From CAZOEL01 sp964578835 (lineage in GTDB: Bacteria > Desulfobacterota > Syntrophobacteria > Syntrophobacterales > Syntrophobacteraceae): a stretch of 64,000 bases of DNA. Where the stretch lies: positions 47,959 to 111,958 of the forward strand of contig CAZOEL010000009.1 of NCBI GenBank assembly GCA_964578835.1, in the 5' to 3' direction. The position numbers and the translations under genes are program-made. A model generated the notes under the pieces. That model worked only from the letters and a program-made list of their open reading frames with translations, was not told the origin of the DNA and made no database searches. Below are positions 28,831 through 36,255 of the stretch, piece after piece (the first letter of the stretch is position 1; every line of letters starts with the position of its first letter).

Positions 28831-29004
28831 GCCACGCCAAAGATCGAGCATGAGATAGGTGGAGCCATCCGGGTCACACTCCATGAGAAGTATGGAAAGA
28901 ACCCGCTTGTTCGCCTAAAAGATCCGGATGTCACTGTTATTGTAGAAGTCCCGGGGCTGGAGACAGCGGTTGGAATAGTGAGGAAGGCCTGGCGACTCCC
29001 GTGA
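28831..29004 (+). pseudogene. THUMP-like domain fragment
   Basis: Following a stop at 28828, the frame encodes 57 residues: ATPKIEHEIGGAIRVTLHEK, then GKNPLVRLKDPDVTVIVEVP. The V-x-L-x-(N/D)PD-x2-V-x-VEV block with a preceding helix resembles the RNA-binding THUMP domain. Upstream, 28509-28608 and 28600-28700 also read as coding-like stretches in other frames (for example FDLLKRILIGRAPVSFAKFA), so a larger gene may have decayed by several frameshifts. The assignment rests on a short motif. Confidence 0.35.
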
Positions 29005-29190
29005 AGCCGCATCTACCCTGGCTATCTCAAGCAAAGCTCGCCTCGATCCATATCGACCCCGGTTGACAGAGCTCAAAGCGGGTAATAGTTTGCCCATTAT
29101 TAGGTTCTCTACCCGACTGTGTTCCGAGCTCTCTTCCAAGAAGCTTCGGCGCAGCGCCTAACCATTCCCATCCTGAAGGAGTGAAAAGCC

Positions 29191-29496
29191 ATGGCTACAT
29201 TCATTCTGCTAACCCGAGTCTCCTCTGATGCAGTGAAATCCCCAAAGTCCCTCGAAGAGCTTGAGCGAGAGGCGATGAAGCACATTCAGTCCCAATGCCC
29301 TGAGGTGGAATGGGTCCATAACTTTGCAGTCCTCGGCGCCTATGACTATCTCGATATCTTCCGCGCTCCCGATATGGAGACCGCCTTCAAGGTATCCGCT
29401 TTGATCCGCACCTTCGGTCACGCCAAAACGGAAGTATGGCCTGCAACCGACTGGGCGAGATTCAAGGATCTTATTCGCAACCTGCCGGGCGCCTGA
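29191..29496 (+). CDS. GYD-domain protein
   Basis: 101 residues. The pattern ATFILLTRVSSDAVKSPKSL at the start and VLGAYDYLDIFRAPDMETAF in the middle matches the GYD family (PF08734), a small alpha+beta fold related to the Lrp/AsnC ligand domain; here the Gly-Tyr-Asp becomes GAYDY. The C-terminus holds KTEVWPATDWARF. Function is unknown. AAGGAG ten bases before the ATG supports the start. Confidence 0.85.
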   Translation: MATFILLTRVSSDAVKSPKSLEELEREAMKHIQSQCPEVEWVHNFAVLGAYDYLDIFRAPDMETAFKVSALIRTFGHAKTEVWPATDWARFKDLIRNLPGA

Positions 29497-29881
29497 GGTC
29501 CGGGTCGATACCCTTCTTATTAAGGATAACGTAATGGAGGCTCTCCCCATGGAGGCAGCAGGCGGCTCTGTTTGCGCCTCTTCTCCCGGCCCATGGCTCG
29601 ATTCCCAAAATAAATAATATTCAAAGATCGAGCGCTTTCCCAATTCAAAGCCTCTGCGACCTCGGAGATGGAGACTAGCCCCCCGCTGCCTCAGCGGGAC
29701 TTGGGCCCACTTTGCGTCCGGTCGGGAGTGCATGCGTCTGGGAGTACGGGGTAAACGGAATCTTCACAGCATCTCAGGACTTCTTCTTCACCGGCATACG
29801 ATTTGGGATAAAGAGAAAGAAGGTCATAAGCCCTGCAAATCTTTTTTATCTGATTCGTAAGGAATGGCAAAGGAGTGGCGC
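29497..29881. other. Intergenic leader with a compact hairpin
   Basis: No gene is seen. CCCGCTG and CAGCGGG (29682-29698) form a perfect seven-base-pair stem with a three-base loop. There is no T-run, so it is not a standard terminator; it may be a structured leader for the following gene. Confidence 0.35.
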
Positions 29882-31366
29882 ATGTCTATCTGGCTTACCA
29901 AAGAGGAGTTGGAGAAAACCACCTGGGCTGGAGATGCATCGGAATGTCCCATCCCGACGCGGGTCATCTCGAACGGGGAGTTCATGCCTCCCCCTCAGAG
30001 CAGAAAACAAGCTCAGCTCGAGCAAACCATCAAGGATCTGGGGGATCGATTCGGAAAGAGGCAAGGAATGAGCCGGCGAGAGTTTCTTCGCACCCACTGC
30101 GGCATGGCGGCGGCCTTTCTTGCCATGAACCTGGTCCATGGACCGGTCTTTTGCTTAGACCCGGCGGAGGCCGCCGAAAAGGAAGCAGCCATTGAGAGGG
30201 CAAAAGCTCTGAGAGGGCAATTCATCTTCGATGTGCAGCTCCATTTCGTCTCAGATCATTATCCCTCAAAGAACATGCTGGGCTTGAGGGAGCTTGCCGG
30301 GAGCTGGAACCCGGAGCTTAAAGGGGAGAAGTCCACCCTCAGTAGCCTCAAGTTCGAAAATTTCCTGAAAGAGATCTATCTCGACAGCGAAACGAGCGTT
30401 GGGCTCCTGAGCAGCGCCCCCTCGGATGATCCCGCAAAATGGTTTCTCAGCAACGCGGAGACGGCAAGAGCTCGGGAGATCGTCAATGGCCTTGCGGGAT
30501 CGAAGCGTTTACTCTGCCATGCGGTCTTCACTCCGGGGCAGCCGGGGTGGATGGATGAGGTGGATCGGGCCATAGCAGAGTTGAAGCCGGATAGCTGGAA
30601 AGGCTACACTCTCGGGAGCCCCGGAGGCGAGTCCCAATACCCATGGCGGTTGGATGACGAAAAACTCCTCTATCCGGCTTACGAGAAGATGGTGAAGGCG
30701 GGAATCCGCAATGTGTGCATCCACAAAGGACTGCTTCCTGCCGACTACAAGAAGGCGCTTCCCAACACATGGCGGCACGGGGCAGTGGATGATCTCGGGA
30801 AAGCCGCCAGGGACTGGCCGCAGCTCAACTTCATCATCTATCACTCGGCTCTTGAATCGATGAGTGTCGATCCTGAGATGCGCTTCAGGAATTTTGAGAA
30901 GACACGCCACATCCCATGGGTGAGCGATCTTGCGGAAATCCCCGGAAAGTACAATGTCACGAACGTCTATGGCGAGATCGGCTCAACCTTTGCCGTATCC
31001 TGCATTGCTCACCCCCAGTTTTGCGCGGCAATCCTCGGGACACTCATCAAAGGCCTGGGGTCGGATCATGTGGTATGGGGAACCGATTCTGTCTGGTACG
31101 GTTCCCCCCAATGGCAGATAGAGGCCATGCGGAGGATCGAAATCCCGGAAGCATTGCAAAAAGAACATGGTTTTTCTCCCCTGGGACCTGCAGATGGCCC
31201 TGTGAAGAGGGCGATCTTTGGGGAAAACTCGGCGAAACTCTATGGCATGAACCCGGAAAAGGATTATGGGCCATCATCTCGTGACCGCCTCAGTCAAATC
31301 AAGGCAGAGTACGAATCAGCTGCGCCCGGGCGGTCGAATCGCACCTATGGCCTTGTACGAGGCTGA
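29882..31366 (+). CDS. Tat-exported amidohydrolase-2 family protein
   Basis: About 494 residues. A twin-arginine motif (SRREFLRTHCGMAAAFLAM) sits unusually deep, about 65 residues in, after an N-terminal segment rich in charged residues. The body is a TIM-barrel amidohydrolase (PF04909): FIFDVQLHFVSDHYP replaces the usual D-x-H-x-H entry motif with QLH, then NVCIHKGLL, NFIIYHSALESM and the metal Asp in VVWGTDSVWYGSPQW. Such enzymes decarboxylate or hydrolyse cyclic acids; the substrate is unknown. The ATG at 29882 has AAAGGAG six bases upstream, better than an ATG 18 bases earlier. Confidence 0.85.
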   Translation: MSIWLTKEELEKTTWAGDASECPIPTRVISNGEFMPPPQSRKQAQLEQTIKDLGDRFGKRQGMSRREFLRTHCGMAAAFLAMNLVHGPVFCLDPAEAAEKEAAIERAKALRGQFIFDVQLHFVSDHYPSKNMLGLRELAGSWNPELKGEKSTLSSLKFENFLKEIYLDSETSVGLLSSAPSDDPAKWFLSNAETARAREIVNGLAGSKRLLCHAVFTPGQPGWMDEVDRAIAELKPDSWKGYTLGSPGGESQYPWRLDDEKLLYPAYEKMVKAGIRNVCIHKGLLPADYKKALPNTWRHGAVDDLGKAARDWPQLNFIIYHSALESMSVDPEMRFRNFEKTRHIPWVSDLAEIPGKYNVTNVYGEIGSTFAVSCIAHPQFCAAILGTLIKGLGSDHVVWGTDSVWYGSPQWQIEAMRRIEIPEALQKEHGFSPLGPADGPVKRAIFGENSAKLYGMNPEKDYGPSSRDRLSQIKAEYESAAPGRSNRTYGLVRG

Positions 31367-31480
31367 GAGGGCCTGACATGGAAAGGAGATGGCAAAGCTT
31401 TGAGAGGAAGCGAGGCGCTCTCTTTTGAGGAGTGCGTCAATCCTTTGATCGGCAGATAAACGAGAAAGGAGGTGAGGAGG

Positions 31481-31675
31481 ATGTGTCTTGACTGTGGGTG
31501 TATGAAGCCTGATGAGAGGCATGGCGATGAGCGCCACATCATCATGCAGGATCTTGTCGATGCCGCGAAGTCAAACGATCAGAAGGTAGAGCAGGCGCTC
31601 CAGACGATTGAGAAAACAACGAAGCAGGTACTCGATGGAAAGATCCAGAGCAAGTCCTGGAAGCCGGGTCAGTAA
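31481..31675 (+). CDS. Small conserved Cys-motif protein
   Basis: 64 residues starting MCLDCGCMKPDERHGDERHI, followed by an amphipathic helix (MQDLVDAAKSNDQKVEQALQ). I recall a widespread uncharacterised family with an MCxxCGC-x-P-x3-HGD start and a helical tail; this fits. The CxxCxC cluster suggests metal binding. AAGGAGG lies about eight bases before the ATG. It follows the amidohydrolase by 114 bp and may be co-transcribed. Confidence 0.75.
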   Translation: MCLDCGCMKPDERHGDERHIIMQDLVDAAKSNDQKVEQALQTIEKTTKQVLDGKIQSKSWKPGQ

Positions 31676-31876
31676 GACCTTCATGGGCTCTGCGCGTGGG
31701 ATTCCATGGCCAAGAGCGACAATTGCCAATGACATGGCCTGGGGAAGCGCCAGCCAATGGTCTGGGGCATTACTACTCCCGCCAGTTTCAAAGCAACAGG
31801 GGAGGCATTCGCGATCACACGGAAAGAAGGCAGTAGTGAGACCATCTGGGAAGCATTGTTTAGAATGATTTCCATA

Positions 31877-31905
31877 AACGACCACATGCCAGTCATGTGG
31901 TCGTT
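31877..31905. terminator. Strong 12-bp perfect hairpin, terminator-like
   Basis: AACGACCACATG and CATGTGGTCGTT pair perfectly around a five-base loop. Only a weak T-rich stretch follows (ATTCT), so it may be an attenuating or processing stem rather than a classic terminator. It lies 200 bp after the small Cys-motif gene and before the NAD-binding protein gene. Confidence 0.5.
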
Positions 31906-32091
31906 ATTCTCTCCCGCTTGTTTGGCCAACCACCAGGCCTTTCCCTTTCGATTCCCTTCTTTGCGTGGCTATTGACCCTGAACGGTTGACAGACACTCAC
32001 TCGCTATTACCCCAGATGACGAGAAATGCCCTATCAAGCGGCGGGCAGTGAGGCAAATGGGGCTCAAGAGCCCGGTAGACAAGGAGCAACG

Positions 32092-33018
32092 ATGGCTGAA
32101 AAGGGATTGCACGCAGTTACCGGAGCATTTGGCTTTTCCGGAAGATTCATTGCAGAGCGCCTCATCGATGCAGACAAGCGGGTGATTACCCTAACCAATT
32201 CCTTAAACCGTCCAGATCCTTTCCAAGGAAGGGTCAGAGCCTACCCTCTCCGGTTTGATCACCCGAGTGAGCTTGCTCGCTCCCTTGAAGGCGTGTCCGT
32301 CCTCTACAACACGTACTACGTCCGGTTCAACTACAGAGGACGAGATACTTTTTCTTATTCTCAGGCGGTTGAAAACAGCGCTAAGCTCTTTGAAGCTGCA
32401 AAAACGGCAGGGGTGAAGCGCATCGTCCACCTCAGCATCACCAACCCTTCAGAGAGTTCAAGATTCGAGTACTTCAGAGGCAAGGCAAAGATCGAGCGAG
32501 TGCTGAGAGAGTCCGGCCTCTCCTACTCGATCCTGCGACCTGCGGTGCTGTTTGGAGATGAGGGCATTCTCATCAACAACATTGCCTGGCTGCTCAGGAG
32601 ATTTCCCGTATTTGGAGTCTTTGGCGATGGCAATTACCGTCTACAGCCGATCTATGTCAATGATCTGGCGATGCTTGCAGTCGATCAGGGGAGAAGATCT
32701 GAAGACAACGCGATCGATGCGATAGGCCCTGAGACCTTTACCTACAGAGGGCTGGTCGAGCAAATCGGGCGGATCATCGGAAGGCCAAGGCCGATTATCT
32801 CCATTCCACCAGCTATTGGATTCCTTGCAGGATGCCTCCTCGGGAAAATTCTGGGGGACAGGCTTATTACCCGTGATGAAATCGAAGGCCTCATGGCTGA
32901 GCTCCTCTACGTCGATTCTCCTCCGGCAGGCAGCACCAAGCTAACCGATTGGGTGCGGGAGAATTCGACCGCTTTGGGGCTCCAATATGAGAGCGAACTG
33001 GCGCGGCGCATCCGATAG
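32092..33018 (+). CDS. NAD(P)-binding atypical SDR (NmrA/NDUFA9-like)
   Basis: 308 residues. The N-terminal Rossmann motif is VTGAFGFSGRFIAERLI, followed by TAGVKRIVHLSITNPSESSR and SYSILRPAVLFGDEGILINN. These features match the extended atypical SDRs related to complex I subunit NDUFA9 and NmrA, which bind NAD(P) but often lack the catalytic Y-x3-K; none is evident here. Roles in the family include redox sensing and quinone-linked reactions. AAGGAG six bases before the ATG at 32092 fixes the start. Confidence 0.85.
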   Translation: MAEKGLHAVTGAFGFSGRFIAERLIDADKRVITLTNSLNRPDPFQGRVRAYPLRFDHPSELARSLEGVSVLYNTYYVRFNYRGRDTFSYSQAVENSAKLFEAAKTAGVKRIVHLSITNPSESSRFEYFRGKAKIERVLRESGLSYSILRPAVLFGDEGILINNIAWLLRRFPVFGVFGDGNYRLQPIYVNDLAMLAVDQGRRSEDNAIDAIGPETFTYRGLVEQIGRIIGRPRPIISIPPAIGFLAGCLLGKILGDRLITRDEIEGLMAELLYVDSPPAGSTKLTDWVRENSTALGLQYESELARRIR

Positions 33019-33088
33019 GGTATGCAAGATAGGTCTCTCAACCACAGCGCACCCGTTGCTGATGCTCGCCCGGAGGAGCGAATATAGC

Positions 33089-33225
33089 ATGAATACGCTA
33101 AGCAAGAGCAGCTGTGAACATGCAGGCCGGCTACGCCCGGAAGCCTCTAAGGCATGCGGTCATGAGGTTTTTGCATGATCTGCAAAGATGGCGAATGGGT
33201 GGAGGTGAGCGCGTGGCCCGCTTGA
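33089..33225 (+). pseudogene. Small Cys-rich module protein with a frameshift in a T-run
   Basis: GGAGGAG lies ten bases before an ATG at 33089. The first frame reads MNTLSKSSCEHAGRLRPEAS, then KACGHEVFA and stop. Shifting at the TTTTT run (33168-33172) continues as CMICKDGEWVEVSAWPA to a stop at 33223. The joined sequence restores the C-x3-G-x9-C-(x4-5)-C-x2-C-x2-G-x-W module seen at 28117 and 35065. Real inactivation, programmed slippage and a homopolymer sequencing error are all possible. Confidence 0.55.
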
Positions 33226-33621
33226 GAGGAAACATTCGGAGCGGCTGATGACCGGGGAATGGGATAATCCCACGATCGGGCTTGAGCCTCCCAGAAGATC
33301 CCGCAGCCTCGCTTTTGCCATGAGGGGATGTCGTTGTAGTTAATGCCGCCGCGAGATAGGAGCTCATTTTCTTTCAGCAACCGACATCTTATAGAGCAGG
33401 CTCATCGCTTCTCCCGCCATCTGGCCTTGATTCCTGAGCATCCAGTAGCAGCGCCTTTTCTCAATATGGCGTACTCGATCGAACCCTTTATGCCGTAAGA
33501 GTCACAAGACGAGCGCCTCCACCCGGGATGAAAAACAGGATATAATTTTATGACAAGGGTAAGCGAAGGGCGCGAATTTTGCCCAAGCGGCGCCGACTCA
33601 TCTTCCTAGACGAGAAGAACA
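33226..33621. other. Intergenic region, nothing recognised
   Basis: Short open frames on both strands show no motif, ribosome site or coding bias that I could support. No repeat or terminator stood out. Confidence 0.4.
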
Positions 33622-34119
33622 ATGGCCGGGTTCAGTCTTTCCACAAATGCATTGCAGGTCCTGGAAGCTCGTTATCTAAGACGAGACATGCAGGGGCTTA
33701 TCAAAGAATCGCCCGATCAGATGTTCGAGCGGGTTGCTAAGGCCGTGGCTTATGCCGAGCTCCTGGAAGGCAACGCCCCTGACTTCTGGCAGGAAGAGTT
33801 TTATCGACTGCTCTCATCCTTGGATTTTTTGCCCAACAGCCCTACCCTGATGAATGCAGGAACCGAGCTCAGCCAGCTTAGCGCGTGTTTCGTCTTGCCT
33901 GTCGAAGATACGATGGAAGGGATTTTTGAGGCCATCAAGCAGATGGCTCTGATTCAGCGCACAGGCGGCGGAACGGGCTTTTCCTCATGTCAACCGGCCT
34001 TATTCGAGAAGGGACAGACTTCTTTTGAGATGGCTGTGGAGCGAAGCGCTCTCGCGGGATTCTCCAATCCTTCCTCAGTATCCCAAGCGCTGTCCCTTCT
34101 CCCAGTACTCGAGCAATGA
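33622..34119 (+). pseudogene. nrdJ: Adenosylcobalamin-dependent ribonucleotide reductase, N-terminal fragment
   Basis: The first 120 residues match the start of class II reductases: STNALQVLEARYLRRDMQGL, LPNSPTLMNAGTELSQLSAC and the substrate-site FVLPVEDTMEGIFEAIKQMA with TGGGTGFS. Homology stops directly after GTGFS and the remaining 40 residues are unrelated. The intact enzyme is over 600 residues and carries the radical cysteine much further on, so this fragment cannot work. It probably arose by partial duplication or deletion of the functional gene. Confidence 0.8.
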
Positions 34120-34315
34120 CACTGCCATCTGGGTCCACGGGGCTCGAAACTTCGGCCAGCATAGCCACTGTCCGTCTAATGCTCTCGCGAAATCATAAGC
34201 TAATGCCGGCTGAAAGCTAATCAAACGGGGGGATTCCACCCGCCCTTCATCCAGGCTGATTTCGTGACTAATTTAAATGTAGACAGTTGGTGACGATTCA
34301 GGAAGAGGAGAGACG

Positions 34316-34564
34316 ATGAATGGCTTGCTTTTGGCTCTGGCGATGGGTTTCCTGGCGTTTGGCATGGTGACTGGCCTGGCGCTTGCCAGTGATTCAGGTT
34401 CAGTGAGCCAAACCGATGGCGCCTTTATGACTGACAGACTGCTCGAAAAAGATATGGACAGAGGGGCTGCCCCAATCAAAGAGCGAGACGGGGGCGAAGA
34501 ATCAGAAGAAACCTGGGAAGACTCTCCCACTGATCGCTCTCATTTCGATGAGCGGAGCCGGTAA
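34316..34564 (+). CDS. Small secreted acidic protein
   Basis: 82 residues with a clear signal peptide (GLLLALAMGFLAFGMVTGLA then LAS, cleavage near residue 25). The mature part is acidic and low in hydrophobics (ERDGGEESEETWEDSPTDR). A GAGGAGAG site lies a few bases before the ATG. No family was recognised. Confidence 0.6.
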   Translation: MNGLLLALAMGFLAFGMVTGLALASDSGSVSQTDGAFMTDRLLEKDMDRGAAPIKERDGGEESEETWEDSPTDRSHFDERSR

Positions 34565-34632
34565 ATAGCGTGCGCCCATAATACAGGGAGAGACAGAGTG
34601 ATGATTCTCTCAGCCTCTCCTTGGGCTCTTTC

Positions 34633-34893
34633 TCACATGCCGCTTTTCCGCCTCACCTCTTCCAGCTCTTCGGTCAAGCACTTTTCGAGACAGCCTTCCC
34701 TCTCAAGCTCCCTGAAGTGCTCGAAGGGAATCAGAATCCATTCCTTTTGCTCTTCGTCTCGCGGGTAGAATTCCGCTCCTTCTTCGAGCTCCTCATCGAG
34801 TCGTGGGAGCTCAACTAACCGCGGGGCATCACCCTTTCGAAGAAGGATGTATTCATGGTCCCCACATCGAAAATGCTCTTTCACTGGAAACAT
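34633..34893 (-). CDS. Hypothetical acidic protein
   Basis: 86 residues, strongly acidic (PRLDEELEEGAEFYPRDEEQ) with a helical C-terminus (CLEKCLTEELEEVRRKSGM). It starts MFPVKEHFRCGDHEYILLRK, which has a plausible beta-strand pattern. A GGAAAGG run sits about ten bases before the ATG. I do not recognise it. It converges on the small secreted protein gene. Confidence 0.5.
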   Translation of the reverse strand: MFPVKEHFRCGDHEYILLRKGDAPRLVELPRLDEELEEGAEFYPRDEEQKEWILIPFEHFRELEREGCLEKCLTEELEEVRRKSGM

Positions 34894-35064
34894 GCGCCAC
34901 TGCCTTTCCTGCTTTATCGCATTCAGCTACTCGACTTTTCCACTTTGCACGGACACTAAGGGACCGGGAAACCGCCTTCAGGGCAGTCGCGGCCAGGCAT
35001 GCTTTCAATCCTTTTGCGGCTCCTGGAGAAATGGTCAGTCATATTCTTTCCCTTTCAGACGGTC

Positions 35065-35196
35065 TCATTTGCTCTTCACTCCCGTCGTCTGGAGCCATCG
35101 ACCGTCCTCACATACGAAGCACTTCGCGAGATAGCACCTCTTCTCACCGTGCTCGTATATCCTGCCCTTGTATGCGCACTTCCTCTTCTTCTCCAT
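35065..35196 (-). CDS. 43-residue Cys-rich single-module microprotein
   Basis: The frame encodes MEKKRKCAYKGRIYEHGEKR, then CYLAKCFVCEDGRWLQTTGV and a short basic tail. Its core has exactly the spacing C-x3-G-x9-C-x4-C-x2-C-x2-G-x-W shared with both modules of the 28117 gene. An in-frame TAG 20 codons upstream rules out a long extension; AAGGA abuts the ATG. No signal peptide is present. A zinc knuckle is the simplest reading. It is downstream of the Rcp1-like receiver at 35791 on the same strand. Confidence 0.55.
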   Translation of the reverse strand: MEKKRKCAYKGRIYEHGEKRCYLAKCFVCEDGRWLQTTGVKSK

Positions 35197-35790
35197 TCCT
35201 TCATTCCCACTTTCATCTTGACTGTCCTGGATCTCATGCTCAAGAAGGGCGCTTCCCTACCCTGCCTCTCCGGACTGGCCGGCAGGGGCGTGTGGTTCTA
35301 TTATAACCCTCTTTTCCCATACCTTCGAGCCGACTGCTTGCAAAAGCCGAAAGCCCGCGAGGAACTGGTTTGCTTGACGAGGCGGTATCGTGAACAAGAT
35401 TCGACGGTATCATCAGAAGTCGGTCCCAGGGCTTCTTACCGAGAAAAAAGGCGCTTGATATGAGATTCCAGCGGGATTGTAGATGATTTATGATATATCC
35501 ATCTACCCGACCAATGTCGAGAATCGGTATGGATTGGAAGATGGCTTCAAAGTCTCAAGATTTGTATGCCGAATGCCCGTCTCTTTTGCTGTGTCCGACA
35601 AAAGGTTTAGCTTGGCTGCGGCATCGGGATTGAGAGGCGGCGCCGTCATGAAAATGCCAGATACTCCGGAAAGAGCCGCCATACGCATGCAGCACACCCC
35701 TTATGGCCTCTCTTCTTTGGCAGTCTTTTTTGAGGGTTCATCTCCGCGCCTTCTCACCGTGAGGGATCAGAATCGCTTTTCCTGGCTATT
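35197..35790. other. Intergenic region, nothing firm recognised
   Basis: Open frames exist on both strands here, but none shows a known motif, and their composition looks incidental. I cannot support a gene. Confidence 0.35.
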
Positions 35791-36255
35791 CTATTGGCAT
35801 CCGTTTCTTTTCACCGGGAATCTTACAATGCCAAACCAGTAGGTTTTTATTGCCTTTACCACCTCGATGAGTCCTTCGAAAGAAACGGGCTTCATGATAA
35901 ATGAGCTGGCGCCGGTGTTGTAGGTGAGAAGAATATCCTGCTCCTCCTTGGATGTCGTAAGGATCACAACCGGAATGCAATGCAGCTTCGGATCTTCCTT
36001 TATTTCCCGAAGAGCGCTCCGTCCGTCTTTTTTGGGCATGTTGAGATCGAGAAGAATGAGATCGGGCCAAGGGGAGAGAGCCGGGTCCGCGTATTTACCG
36101 CGCCTGTTGAGATAGTCCATGAGCTCTTCGCCATCCTCGACAAAGCGCAAATCATTGATGAGCCTGTTTTCCTCAAAGGCTTCTTTTACCAGCATGCAAT
36201 CTTCCTCATCATCGTCGGCCATAAGGATTACGATCGATTCTCCGCTGCTTTCCAC
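35791..36255 (-). CDS. Single-domain response regulator (Rcp1-like)
   Basis: 154 residues, receiver only. Acidic pocket ADDDEEDCMLVKEAF, acceptor Asp in DLILLDLNMPKKDG, Thr in VILTTSKEEQDI and Lys in FIMKPVSFEGL are all present. The start lies inside the end of the kinase gene (28-base overlap), so the two are co-translated. The kinase carries the FIASHDLQEPLR H-box that usually pairs with this receiver type. The C-terminus extends by about 15 basic residues (FGIVRFPVKRNGCQ). Confidence 0.92.
   Translation of the reverse strand: MESSGESIVILMADDDEEDCMLVKEAFEENRLINDLRFVEDGEELMDYLNRRGKYADPALSPWPDLILLDLNMPKKDGRSALREIKEDPKLHCIPVVILTTSKEEQDILLTYNTGASSFIMKPVSFEGLIEVVKAIKTYWFGIVRFPVKRNGCQ

Noticed and set aside
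34999..35463. 154-codon plus-strand frame with hydrophobic segments
   Set aside because: The Cys-rich microprotein on the minus strand explains the composition better; no ribosome site for the plus frame.
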